DNA from: Blasia pusilla
Lineage: Eukaryota > Marchantiophyta > Marchantiopsida > Blasiales
Assembly: GCA_050084515.1 (NCBI GenBank)
Contig: CM114272.1
Location: 16,616,001-16,680,000, forward strand
Direction of reading: 5' to 3'
Length of the DNA stretch: 64,000 bases
The notes under the pieces were generated by a model. That model was given only the letters and a program-made list of their open reading frames with translations. It was not told where the DNA came from and searched no databases. The stretch's first letter is position 1; each line of letters begins with the position of its first letter. The position numbers and the translations under genes are program-made. Below are positions 24,030 through 36,075 of this stretch, in pieces.

Positions 24030-25260
24030 TTAGTTTACAAAAACACCTCGATACTTTGGCAAGTTTTTGTACCCAGAATCAGATGGAGGTTAATATGGAG
24101 AAGTCTAAAGTTATTATAGCGGGTACTAGATCCAAGTTCTTGTTCTTTTACAAAGGTCTAAAATTAGAACAAGTGAAGAGTTACAAAAATCTATCCATTG
24201 ATTTCTCTCATGATTATAGTTGGGCACTTTGCGTGCAAAAGAGAATAGAAGCTGGTTACAAAGCTCTATATTCATTTTTAAATCGGTATAGAAGAGCTCA
24301 TCTTGTATCCTGGGTCTAAGGAAGTTCTTATTTAGGAGCTAAGTGTTGCTGGTGATCTTATATGGGACCCAAGTTTGGGGCCCTAGTTGTAAGAAGACAG
24401 GTTGGGAGCGCGTGGAGAGGGTGCAAAAGATCTTTCTACATGAAGAATTGGGTGTAAGAAACCAAACTCCTCATGCTATTCTTCTTGTAGAAATAGGTTC
24501 TCTTCCTCTAGAGGCTGAAGCTCTCTAGTTGAACATTACTTATATCGCAAGGGTGAGATCTCTTGATGTTTCTTGCCTCCTTCATCAAGCTTTGCGAGCC
24601 ACACGTTCCATAGGTTGGATTGCGGATGTGGTGACTTGGTCTTCAAAGTGGAATATGGCGGAATGGGATTGGGACTTGAAACCAATGGCACTTCGCGAGC
24701 ATCTACAGAAGCAATTTCTCAACATGATTTGGAGTGGCTCGGGCAAAAAAAAAGGAATTTTATCAACTTCATGTTAATCCTATACTTTTATATCGTGAAC
24801 AAGGATACCTACTTGTGGGGATCTCCATGTTCTTACGTCATATTATCGCACAACATAGAACTGAGTCTCATAGGCTAGGAATTGAGAAAGAACGATGGTT
24901 TAATATTGATGGAAGTGTACTAATTTGTAGGTTATGTGCCGGAGAAGATATTGAGGATGAAGAGTATGTGTTTGTTACATGTCCAAGGTATGAAGAGATT
25001 AGACTAGCTCATAAAATAGATATGGAGAATTTCTATTCTTTCCTACAACTAGTATCTTATGATTTAGGTTGTTATATTAAGGATGTCATTATTCATTGCT
25101 CAAGTGCTCTAGGCAATAACTAGGAGAAGGTCTTTAGGATCTTTTTCCAAGTCAGTGAATGAATGACTTGTAATGTGTTTTTTAGCCTTTTGACTCTTTG
25201 GGTCTCACGGGCTTGATCTATTTATCATTTATCATATTATCTATAAATAGTACTTAGAAA
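24030..25260 (+). mobile_element. 5'-truncated LINE, LINE-C
   Basis: Begins inside the thumb region: EVNMEKSKVIIAGTRSKF and KSYKNLSIDFSHDYSW. It continues through LYGTQVWGPSCKKTGWER and ERVQKIF to a zinc-knuckle block CRLCAGEDIEDEEYVFVTC, where Tyr replaces the usual His. It ends in an AT-rich tail with repeated ATCATTT-like words near 25220-25245. Internal stops show that it is dead. 5' truncation is typical of LINE copies. Confidence 0.75.
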
Positions 25261-25753
25261 TTTGACTCTCCATTATAATTTCTGCACAATCCAATATTTC
25301 TTACCATCTATATCAAATATAATTAATTATAATTTTCACATAAATTAAATTAAGAAAATCTTTGCATTAGATTGGACATGTTGTTAGAAGGAAGGATAGT
25401 GACATCTCTTAGACAGTTTCTGTTTGAGTTGCAAAAATTGGTCTTTGCGAGTCTATGGGGCCAAAAAGTGTGGCTACGTTGAAATGTGGATCTGCACTTG
25501 CAAATGAGACTCCATTGTAAGTTCCCAACCTCGCAAAATCGGAATAACTATTGGGACTTTTGATGAAGCCTCAACTAGAAAACGTGTTTGAATTTTCATT
25601 CGACTTGCAATTAATGGAGTTGCAAGATATTCACATAGAGTGGACTCATAAGAGATTTACTGTCATGCCGAGAACCTTTCTTTGAGTTAAGGCGAGCCTT
25701 CTAGTAGTAGCAATTTTTTATGTAAGATGATTTTTCTAAAAAATTCTTTTTAA

Positions 25754-26848
25754 TGCAAGATGATTTTGCATTTGGTTCCTCATGTACTATGAGATCATGA
25801 CTTACACTCTCCACTCTTTTACGAATGGGATCACAAAATAATTATGTTGAGGTTATCACTTCTTTATAACATTTAACCCCCAAATTCCTAACTACAAAGT
25901 CTTTAGAAACTACTTTATGTTCGTATTCCAAGAAAATTGCACAAATAGTGTTAGAAGTTAAAACCTACTCTAGAAATTATATTTGCATCCATGAATTACT
26001 AAATGAACACATACAATGTACACTCCCAAGTTGCTACCCCATATGATAATCGGAAGTTTCATTTGAGATAATGGTTATATGACTTGGTTCATGAATCTCA
26101 CTCCAAAGTGATAAAGTAGATAGCAAATAAACCAATGCCTATCTACAAAGAGAATATTTACGTGGTATGTGTTAATGAAAGGAAAATCAAGTACCATTGT
26201 CTCCATCTCTATTCGTGATTTACAAACATACTCTACTTCTTTATGCATAGTTTTATGGTCATGGGCAATCTTTATACATAACCTCTAAGAGTGTTTGATG
26301 AAGGTCACTCCTCTAAGATCACAATTTCTCCAAAATACTCTACACTCAAGAATATTTCAAATCTCCTCAAGTCTTAGAATTGATTATATTTCAATTATTC
26401 TTCCAAGAGGGATGATCCACTCTCATTTAAAGAGTAAAAAAATTCAATACCATCATCTCAAAAATGATAAAGATAACTTGAGAGAACGAAATCCAAGGTA
26501 GTGAACCTTGGAAGATCCCTCCTCTTTATACACCCAAGGGATCCATAAGAGTACAAATAGGCCCTATCTTAATTTATGCCACATGGCTTAATCTCATGGT
26601 TTAAGCCAATTCCTTTTGGACATAAGTATCTTACTTTTTATCTCATCCTAAAATATGATTATGAACCACTCTCTATCCTCCCAACTACCCGCAGAACCTA
26701 AGCTTGATTTAAGGCACCAACCAACTACTTTAACTAGAACCCATTTCTCCTTATAACCTCTTTTTCTAGAGTTGGGCTACAAAAATGAGATGTAAACAAA
26801 TAATTTCCTTTTGTAATAACTCAATACTTATAGAATCTTCCTCAAACA
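25754..26848 (-). repeat. Solo Ty3/gypsy LTR, inverted copy of 11845-13022
   Basis: Read on the minus strand it starts TGTTTGAGGAAG and ends CATCTTGCA, and it matches the LTR at 11845-13022 in order, including GTGTATAAAGAGGAGGG near 26520. No element-internal sequence adjoins it and no clear target duplication was found, so a solo LTR left by recombination is the simplest reading. Confidence 0.7.
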
Positions 26849-27479
26849 CTTCTAGGATTGGAATCTATATATCCAAAAAGGACTTGCAATGAACTCTTCC
26901 CGACATTGTTATCCCTAGTACTGTAGTGATGGCCGCGCCGTACCATGTATATTTATTTTTGCCATACCACTTTCTTTTGTTTTGATATACTCATATCATA
27001 CCATGTTGCTTCTAGTCACACCATACTATTGGTACTCTTTTGGTATTGAGCCTCTCGTTGCAACAATGTGTCTTTGATCTTTAAACTAAATTAGGGCAAA
27101 GCCGAAGGTTGAGTTACTAACAATAGGGGGGAGAAATATTTCTAGTTGCATAGAGGGATGACATCATCATTACAACCATATCCATGTTATCTATTATGTT
27201 CTCGTCTTGCACAAGTGAGGATTTTCCTCTAGTATTGGATAGTTGGTTCTAGTTGGACAAGGATAAGTGTTAAGAGTGGTATTGATTGATTGTATGGATT
27301 GTAGGAAGGCATATACATGTGTGCACAAAAACCAAATATTTGGTTTTTGATGTTAGTCTTAGGGTTTCATATAAAAATTTTTGCTATTCTAAATCTTTCC
27401 TCTATTTTTTTAATTTTGTTTAAACTATGGTTAGTTCTACAAACTATGGTTGCATGGATGTTCACCATGGTTACAAGTT
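26849..27479. other. Intergenic, no supported feature
   Basis: AT-rich sequence without recognisable coding or repeat structure. Confidence 0.4.
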
Positions 27480-27879
27480 AGTGTGTCTTGAGATTAACTC
27501 CTACATACGTGAAACCTTGTTGGTTCCTTGATCAACTAAGGAATGTGTATTGGTGTGGAGAATGCTCCAAGAACCAATCTACCACATACTCTTGCTTCTT
27601 GATTTCAACCACCTCTCTTCAGGTCTTATGTAGTCTAATAAGAGGTTGCTTTGCCTAGCACCCAATTCTCATAAGAAGTTGCTGACTAGTTCTGCATGCC
27701 ATCTTTATTAGATTTTCTCTTTCAGGTTTGTAAGTGATTACCCTCATGTATATGGTTTAGTGGAAGATCTTGTCGGGATCTACTATCTTTCTATGCTCTT
27801 AAAGTTTTAAAAGTGAGATTTGAGAGAAGTGGAATTCTGATTTCAACAAGTTATAAGCCAACAATTGCTTGGCATAGAA

Positions 27880-28245
27880 TAGCAACATGAAGGATTGGAA
27901 TACATATAATAATATAGCTATTAGCTACATGCTTTCCAACATATCAAAACCATGTAAAGAAAGGTCTCGATCGTATGATAAATCTTATGAGATGTGGGCA
28001 GATTTAAAGAAAGTCTATGCTACAATTGCCAATACTAACTTGCTCTAAAATTGGCAGAAGGTAGAAAAACTTAGGCATAATGGGGACACCCCCATCTCTA
28101 ATGATATTGATCTAGTAAAAATTTACCTTGATGCCCTTCTTTCTAGAGGCCTACTAATGGATGAAAATCAGAAAGTTGGTGCTCTTTGTTTGACCCTTGG
28201 TAGGAGGTATGCTTATGCATTAAACATGATATCTGAGAGACTTTA
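27880..28245 (+). pseudogene. copia-2 gag fragment
   Basis: Translates to SKPCKERSRSYDKSYEMW and SRGLLMDENQKVGALCLTLG, nearly identical to the inverted copy at 31.9-33.0 kb. One stop lies near 28048. It belongs to the particle-protein family of copia elements. Confidence 0.8.
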
Positions 28246-29029
28246 ACCATGGAGTATGCTACTGGTGTGATCCAAAGTGAGCATAACACTAACTAGTGTC
28301 TCACGAGTTTCAATCAACTTCACATCAAGTTCCAAGATCTATATTTTCTATCCAGAAGGCATCAGATATATGGATCATTGATGGTGGTTTCTCCACACAT
28401 ATGTATGGAGAGGCAGGAATGCTTGATGAGATACATGGTATAACACCATTCACTATCTCTATTTCCAATGGAGTTCTTTGCATCATATCAATGAGTGGGA
28501 GTGATACCATGCATCTATACAAAGGTTGGGAATGACATGAAGATCATCAAGCTAGCATATGTCTTGTATCATAAGAATTTCCACAATTTGATTGCTACGT
28601 ACTACACAATTGAAAAATGATGGCATCAAGGTTAGACTTGAAGAAAATGAGGTATATTCTTTCCTCAACCAGAAAGGTCAAGTGATGGCTTATTCTTGCT
28701 TGTCTCCATGTGGATCTCTTTACCACCTGGACGAAATTTGTAACATGAAGGCCAAGGCTAACCTTGCCAAAGTTGAGCCACTTTCCTACTATGGGGGCAT
28801 CTAAGTGCAGAAGGTATGAGGTAACTTCAACAAGTTCGTACATGTACAAAGTTCAATGTTCCTTCTCATTTTTTTTGTGAATTCTACTCAAAGGGAAAAT
28901 ACAACAAGAGAATTTCCCTACAACATCAAAGTCTAGTTTTGAACCCAAGCTTGAATTGATCCACAGTGACATCTATGGTCCTTTCCAGATTAAGTCCCTT
29001 GGACGTGCCTTATATTATGTCTTTTTTTT

Positions 29030-29695
29030 ATGATTGTACAAGGAAATCTTTTATATTCCCTTTCTAATAAAAAGGGAGCAGTTCTACAGAAGTTCAAAGC
29101 ATTTTTTGATTTGGGAGAAACTCAAGATTTTAGATTTGATGGAGGTAGAGAATTCTTCAACAAGGAATTCGACAAATATCTTGCTGAAAATAGGATTTTA
29201 CAACAATCTTCAGTAAGGGATAGTCATCAACAGAATGGAGTAGCAGAGAGACTAAACCATACGCTTGTCACCAAGACAAGCGTATGGTTGGTGACAAGCG
29301 TATGTTTTAGTCTCTCTGCTACTCCATTCTCCAATTGCATGCTTGCTGATTCAAAATTAAGAAAAGGATTTTGGTTTGAGGCAACCAAGTATGCAGATCT
29401 CCTCCATAATCGGAGTCCTACCACAGCTCTGGCACAAAAAACCCTTGAAGAGGCATGGTCACGAACACAACCTGATAAGTCTATGATTCATATGTTTGGT
29501 GTTGAAGCGTTTATTCTTCTTCCTCAGGACCAGTTAAAGAAATTTTATCCTAGATCTTTGAAGTGCAGCCACCTTGACCTTCAACCAAATGGCAAGGGAT
29601 ATCGTATGTACAACCTTGTCACTAAGAATATTATCAAGAGCAGGGATGTCATCTTCAATGAAAATCAAGTTCAAAATTTATTGTTTGAGGAGTAA
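29030..29695 (+). pseudogene. copia-2 integrase with internal fold-back duplication
   Basis: A 221-codon open frame. RFDGGREFFNKEFDKYLAE and HQQNGVAERLNHTL come from the catalytic core; FWFEATKYADLLHNRSPTTA and PRSLKCSHLDLQPNGKGYRM are the downstream core and tail. Between them lies a foreign stretch that is the reverse complement of the preceding 43 bases. The frame stays open through the insertion by chance, so the protein would contain nonsense residues after HTLVTK. Confidence 0.85.
29232..29330. repeat. 43-bp inverted repeat, 13-base loop
   Basis: Arms 29232-29274 and 29288-29330 are reverse complements with one mismatch. The left arm is normal integrase coding sequence (QQNGVAER region). 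The right arm is an extra inverted copy of it. Confidence 0.95.
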
Positions 29696-30246
29696 GTCAC
29701 CAATCAAGTTACTAATTCTAATTATGTGCTTGAAGAAGTGAAGGAAGAAAATACAGATCTCCCCTCTACTTCACTTTAAGACTATTCTCAAGCTTCCGTT
29801 CTCTCCTGAGAGAATCTTGGCCAGATGAAGGGCTTACCACGAAGGTTGTCACTTCCCTTGAGGAATACACCCATGTGTATTGAAGAGGAGAAAATATTAC
29901 TGAGGAGCTAGAATCAATCTAAAGGACCAATATGACAATTGAGAAACGTATAAGGTTTGGATTTTATCAAGAATTTTTTATTCAAAACACACCAAATCAA
30001 CAACAACAACAACAATAACAACAACGACTCCTAGATTTTTGCTCTCAATTCAATATCATGATTGTTTCTGCTACAAGAATTTCATGAAGATGATCCTACA
30101 TCATTAAAGGAGGCATAAGAAAGTGTTGGTTGGTAGTAGTGGCCATGGGAGAAAGCTATGAATGAAGATCTCAAATCCAATGAATCAAATCAGACTTGGG
30201 AAATATTTGATTGGCCCAGGGCATGAAGGTTGTAGGAAGTTAGTGG

Positions 30247-30701
30247 GTGTTTAAGACCACGAAGGGTCTAGATAATCAAGTCTCAAGTACAAAGCTAGAC
30301 TTGAGGCCATACTTGTGGCACAAGGCTTTAGTCATAATTGAAGGACTTGAATTCCAGAAGACATTTGCACCCCTTGCCAAGTATCTCTCCTTCAAAATTT
30401 CATTAGCACTAGTTTCTATCATGATTGGGAAGTTGAGCTCATGGATGTAAGGAAAAATTTCCGAAATGGAGATTTAAAGGAGGAGGAGATCTACATGAAA
30501 CCACCTTTCCGGTTTCAGATTGGGGTTACGATATGTCGTATTCTAAATTCTATCTATGGACTTGAGCAAACTTCAAGGGCCTGGTATTCTAAGATTAACC
30601 AACATATGATCAGTCTAGTATACACCACAAGCGACTCAGATCATAGTGTTTACACTATGAAACATCAAGTTATGATCATTTTTTTGTATGTGGATGATTA
30701 G
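30247..30701 (+). pseudogene. copia-2 reverse transcriptase fragment
   Basis: Contains FQKTFAPLAKYLSFKISLAL, ICRILNSIYGLEQTSRAWY and the catalytic YVDD just before a stop near 30700. The motif-A region is frameshifted near 30440 (DVRKNFRNGDLKEEE, normally [11 protein letters not shown]). Inactive. Confidence 0.85.
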
Positions 30702-31294
30702 CTTATGATGAATGATTGTTCATTCTTTATGAAGGAGTAGAAGTGTGGGCTACAAGAAGCTTTTGAGATGGTTGAGTTTCCAAGGTTATCATAGGAATCA
30801 ATATTGTAAGGGATCTCGTGGCTGGTACCATCACAATTCATCAAGATACTTCCACAAAGTGTATCATAGCTAAGTTTGGATTCAGTGAATATAAGTCTGT
30901 TTCTACTCCTATAGAACTAGGACTGAAACTTTTCTAGTCCATGTGTGCTAAATTTGAGAAGGAGATCAACTATATCAGATAGATATGCTGATGGTTCCTT
31001 ATGAAAGGGTTGCAGGGAGCTTGCTTTATTTTGCTATCTACACCATACTAGACATATCATTAACAATTGGAGTCCTTTGCAAGAACATGCAGAATCCAAG
31101 ACTAGAACACTAGAAAGAAATGAGAATATTGTTACGCTATTTGAAGGGAACTCCAACAATGGGAATCACATATAGTTTGGGAACCTCCAACACAATATAG
31201 GGATTCACAGATTCCAATTATTCTACGGATGAAGACACTGCAAGATCCGCCTCATGATGTCTTCATGTTGTGCAATGGTGTTGTGAGTTGGAGC

Positions 31295-31529
<235 letters not shown>

Positions 31530-31894
31530 TTCCTCAACAAAGGCAGAGTATATTGGCATTGCTCATGCAAGAAATGAATTATTGTGGCTTCATTACATTG
31601 CTCAGAAAATATCATATTTTCATCTTGATTTCAGGACCTCTTGTGTATTCTAATGGATTGATACACACACCCATTTCTCAATCTTGCATACTAGTTCTCA
31701 TGCAACCATTTTCTTTCTCTCTCTCTCAGGTTTGTAAGTGATTACCCTCATGTACATGTTTAATTGAAGATCCGGGATCTACTATCTTTTATCCTTGATC
31801 ATTCTAAGAAGGACTATGTATTGAAGATTGATGAGAAAGCTTTTCAACAAGAGAACCAACTCTTGGTTGAAGAATTTATCACATATTTTGACTT

Positions 31895-33022
31895 TCATCT
31901 TGATTTCAACCAAATCTTTGAACTTGTGTATTCTAATAAGAAACACAAAAGATTTATTGCAATCGTCGACAAAAGAGACATAGTATAAGCCAAGCGAAAA
32001 GGACCCATATTTATGGTGCTTGGCAGGAAAACTTCTCTTGTTGTGCTTGACCCAGAATTCACAAAAGAATCAGAAGGAACAATGAACTTTGTACCTGTGG
32101 TAACTTGTTGAAGTTTCCTCATACCCTCCGCACTTAGATGCCCCAACCTTCGATGCCAGAGTAGGAAAGTTGACTCAACTTGGGCAAGGTTTGCCTTGAC
32201 CTTCATGGTACAAGTTCCATCTAGATGGTAAAGAGATCCACATGGGGACAAGCGAGAATAAGCCACCACTTGACCTTTCTTGTTGAGGAAAGAATACACC
32301 TCGTTTTTCTCAAGTCTAACCTTGATGCCATCATTTTTGAGTTGTGTACTAGCAATCAAATTGTGGAAATTCTCATGATATAGGACATCTGTTAGTTTGA
32401 TAACATTGATATGGGTCCCAACCTTCGTGTAGATGGTAGCACTCCCACTCATTGATATGCTGCAGAGAACTCCATTGGCAATAGAGATAGTGAATGGAGT
32501 GAAGACAGTGAAGGTAGGTGCTCTTTGTATCTCAGATATCATGTTTAATGCAAAAGCATACTTCCTACCAAGGGTCATACAAAGAGCACCTACCTTTTGA
32601 TTTTCATCCATAAGTAGGCCTCGAGAAATAAGGGCATCAAGGTAAATGTTTACTAGATCAATATGATCAGAGATGGGGGTCTCTCCATTATGTCTAAGGT
32701 TTCCTAGCTTCTGCCAATTTCTAAGTAAGTTAGTACTTGTAGTTGTAGCATAAACTTTCTTCAAAGCCTCCCACATCTCATAAGCTTTATCATACGATCG
32801 AGACCTTTCTTTACATGGTTTCGACATGTTGGAAACCATGTAGCTAATGGCCAGATTGTTATCTCTATTCCTCTCCTTCATTGTCATCTTAGTTGGAGTC
32901 GGGATGTCTATGATCAGATTCAATAGGCATTTTCCAGCCAATAGAATTTTGATGTCGTAAGACCATTCCCTCCAGTTTTCTGACGTAAGAGGATCAATGG
33001 GTATCATGTAAGTGGATACCAT
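31895..33022 (-). pseudogene. Inverted copia-2 gag fused to pre-integrase
   Basis: One open frame of 375 codons on the minus strand. Residues 1-170 are gag (DPLTSENWREWSYDIKILL, RSYDKAYEMWEALKKVYAT). The zinc knuckle and protease are deleted. The remainder is the GAG-pre-integrase region, including the HHCC-type LWHRRLGHLSAEGMRKLQQV. The frame then passes into shifted integrase sequence and ends. The open frame is therefore a deletion product, not an intact gene. Confidence 0.85.
32511..32596. repeat. Perfect 20-bp inverted repeat at the copia-2 deletion junction
   Basis: Arms 32511-32530 and 32577-32596 are exact reverse complements 46 bp apart. One arm is the native gag sequence encoding KVGALCMT; the other sits precisely where gag joins the later pol sequence. 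Confidence 0.93.
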
Positions 33023-33760
33023 GGTTGCTAATTTTGGAGTTGTGTCAAAATAGGGAGAAAGAAATATTTTCCTCTGACAGAAATTCTTACTCCCTTATGA
33101 TTTGTTGCACATTGCTATTCTATGAAAAGCAATCGTGGGCCCATAACCTGTTGAAATCAGAATTCTACTTCCTCTCAGATCTACTTTTTAAACTTTTAAA
33201 TGATAGAAAGATAGTAGATCCGGAGAGGATCTTCCACTGAACCATGTACATGAGGGTAATCACTTACAAACCTGAAAAGAGCAAAATTGAAATGGATTGC
33301 ATGTAGAACTGGTCTACAACTTCTATTGAGAACTGGGTGCTTGAAAAGCAACACCTTATTAGAATACACAAGTCCTGAAGAGAGGTGGTTGAAACCAAGA
33401 TGCAGGAGTTTGTGCTAGATTGGTTCTTGGAGCATTCTCCATATTCCTTCTTAGTTGATCAAGGCACCAGCAGAGGTTCAGGTATGTAGGAGCAAATCTC
33501 AAAACCCACAGCCTTAGAGGGCAGGAGTAGAAGTGAATCAAAGAAGAAGGGAAGAGAGGGGGAGTTAAATAGTTTCCTACAAGAGACCAGCAGAAGGGAC
33601 CATTGCATGGTAAGGCAAGGTGGAAGGGCCAAAGACAACAGAATAGGCCAAAGACATTATGAGCGAGGACAACACAATAAAGGCCAAAGCCACGGCTAGG
33701 GGAGGACAACACAACAAAGCCAAAGACAAGCAGGTAGGGTAGGCGGCGCACCATGTGCAC
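33023..33760 (-). repeat. Leader and LTR-like sequence of the inverted copia-2
   Basis: The reverse complement of about 33100-33480 matches 27480-27870 of the plus-strand copy in order: GGATCTACTATCTTTCTAT, the GTAAGTGATTACC block, and CAAGAACCAATCTA/GCACA. The outer limit is uncertain. Confidence 0.65.
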
Positions 33761-34751
33761 AATTAAACATAACCAAAACTCATAAGAATAGTTAAAGAGG
33801 TAACTAGTAAACTAACTGAGACTTGTAACTATGATCAACTTCCAACCATATTTGCAGAACTAACCATAGTTAAAAAACTAGAAGAAAACAGAGACAATTT
33901 TATGTGAAATCCTAATACACCCAACTCCTCAAAACTGCACAAGTGTGTCGAATGATTGTATGGAGGGCTAGGAGATATTTTAGATCAAAGAGGGATTGGA
34001 GCTAGTTGACGAACTCTCCTTGCATTTGACTTGTTTGTGAAGTTTTTTGAGTAGTTGAGGACCTACGAGAGGGTTCGGGACGAGAAGCTAGTGAGCATCC
34101 AAAACATTCAGCATGTACTTGGCCTACACCCGATTAGAACAATTGAATTTTTTCCAAGCAGGGGATGATGAAGGCATGCGATACAAACTTGGTATTATAT
34201 GCTCGATCATGTCTTATTGAGACAAGTACGAGAGTGGACGATCAAGTGGTCACATAGCCCAATAGTTTTCTTGTTGATAGAGCATGTTGAATTGCAAGTC
34301 AATGAGAAGAGGGCCACCGCCATGGGTGATATGAGGGAGACACCCTACGCTCCGATTATTACATACACAATCATGTGATCCTAGAGCGTGGGTGGTGCCA
34401 CTTCAAGTGGATAGTGAGGCTACATAGGGCTCATGTAGCCCATACGCATGGCATTGTATCTAGGGTAGCAACAACAATGAGAGTTCGCATGTTGGTCATG
34501 TGGAGGACTACATCATCAACAAGATTGTCCAGGCTAAGGGATAGGGGAGTGCTCGAGGAGTGCCAACCACTAGGCCAAAGGGACCTCAGCTAGGAGGTTT
34601 TTATTACAATCACTATCAACGATATGATCATACTTGGGATAGGCGTTTTAGTTTACACATTGGGCGATGCCCAAAGCAAGCTCTTGAGCCACTATAAGTG
34701 CTACATCCATGGCTTAGCGATGCCCAGATCAAGCACTATAGCCACCATAGA
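33761..34751. other. Intergenic, probably old repeat
   Basis: No domain recognised. Short plus-strand coding-like pieces near 34290-34600 suggest a decayed element, but no motif supports a class. Confidence 0.35.
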
Positions 34752-35095
34752 CTACATGCCCTAGTTGGAGGGTGCTAGAGACTGGGATGGGTGCAGAAGG
34801 AGAAACTGTACTCATTAAGTAGTGCATGTCGTAGCCTTGCGACTATAGACCCCGTGCCCTGGTTAGACAGTGCTTGAGACTCGGATGGGTGTAGAGAGAG
34901 GAAGAAGTGAAGACAGTACCACATTAGAGGAGAAAGACACTCTCATATAGTCAGAAGGAAAAAGAAAGGAAGAAATTAGAATAAGGGACATGAGGGAGAC
35001 TCTCATAGAGTGTTGGTACTGACCATATTGAGTGTTGGTGAGGAGCTTCCAAGTATCAACTAAGAAACATTGTACAACACTATCTACCTAACCTG
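34752..35095 (-). mobile_element. Two truncated LINE-A 3' ends in tandem
   Basis: Minus orientation. 34806-35095 is a copy truncated upstream of the TTTCTTAGTTGATACTTGG block and ending at TACTTAATGAGTACAG. It is followed without a gap by a shorter second piece (34752-34797) that starts at the internal CT-rich CACCCATCCC block. This is the same head-to-tail pattern as at 1-1262. Confidence 0.75.
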
Positions 35096-36075
35096 ATTCG
35101 CATCTCCAGTGCATGTATCAAGATATGTGTTGGGCTTTGAATCTAATCTGGGCAGAGCTCAGGTGAAGTTTTTTCAAATGGTGTTCAAAGAAGAAATTGG
35201 ATGGATGTAGATCCAGCAGTGGCTGTCTCTTCACCTTCTCTGGCTTATGAGGAAAGTCCAGAGGAGGGGAGGATCGACCAAGCAAACTACAAGACTGGAT
35301 TTGGAATGAAACCTTCCACCAAAGAAACTGCTGCTATTCTCTGACACCTTTCAGTAATATTCCTCAACAGGGATAAAGCAGATCAAATGAGCATTCTAGT
35401 GGACATTGATTCACAACCAGCAGGTTCACCGGTCATTTAGAGCAAAAGACAGAAGAAATAACAATCACAACAAATCAATAACATTTATTTTATCTCATAG
35501 CGACAGAAGGAGCAGGACCATTGAGGTATATGAGGTGCAGAGACCAAATCAGAAATGATAAGCTGAAACATCGTAATGGAGTTCCCTTCTGAACCTGGGT
35601 GAGAGCCCAGATCTTGTGGGAATATATTAAGAAAGAGCCATCAAGGGACGAACATCTTTTTAGTCAACAGGTCAACAGGGAGGAACATGAGAAATCATTC
35701 GTGAGAGCTGACCCTTACCTTCCAATCCAATGAAGGAGCGAAACACATTGCCAAAGAAATGAATTTTGTGGGATCCAGCACTGGAGTATGAGACCATTTG
35801 TCAAAAGTGTCTGCTGCTACATGAGCTGAAAATTTTACTTTCTCAGAGATGTTCTTAGTTGGATGAAAGTGTCGTTTTGTACCTACTGTCTATAGCCTGA
35901 TCTGAAACCTAAAAGCTGGGGTATTTTACTTTACCCATAAGTTGTATCCTAAGGAAGACAATAGATAGATGAATACCCCATAGTCCTCAATGCAGACGAG
36001 GTATGTCTCTAATGAGGTTTAGAGGGAAGAAAAAAAGTTCCTTGGCATTCATCTGGACACAGTTCTGACTGTAAC
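35096..36075. other. Intergenic, 3' flank of the SAM-domain gene
   Basis: No supported frame. The part near 36075 should contain the 3' UTR of the minus-strand gene. Confidence 0.4.

Noticed and set aside
34760-34870. Pol III promoter boxes in the short repeats (SINE hypothesis)
   Set aside because: The repeat has loose A- and B-box-like words, but the longer copies carry a zinc knuckle and reverse transcriptase upstream in the same orientation, so they are LINE 3' ends.
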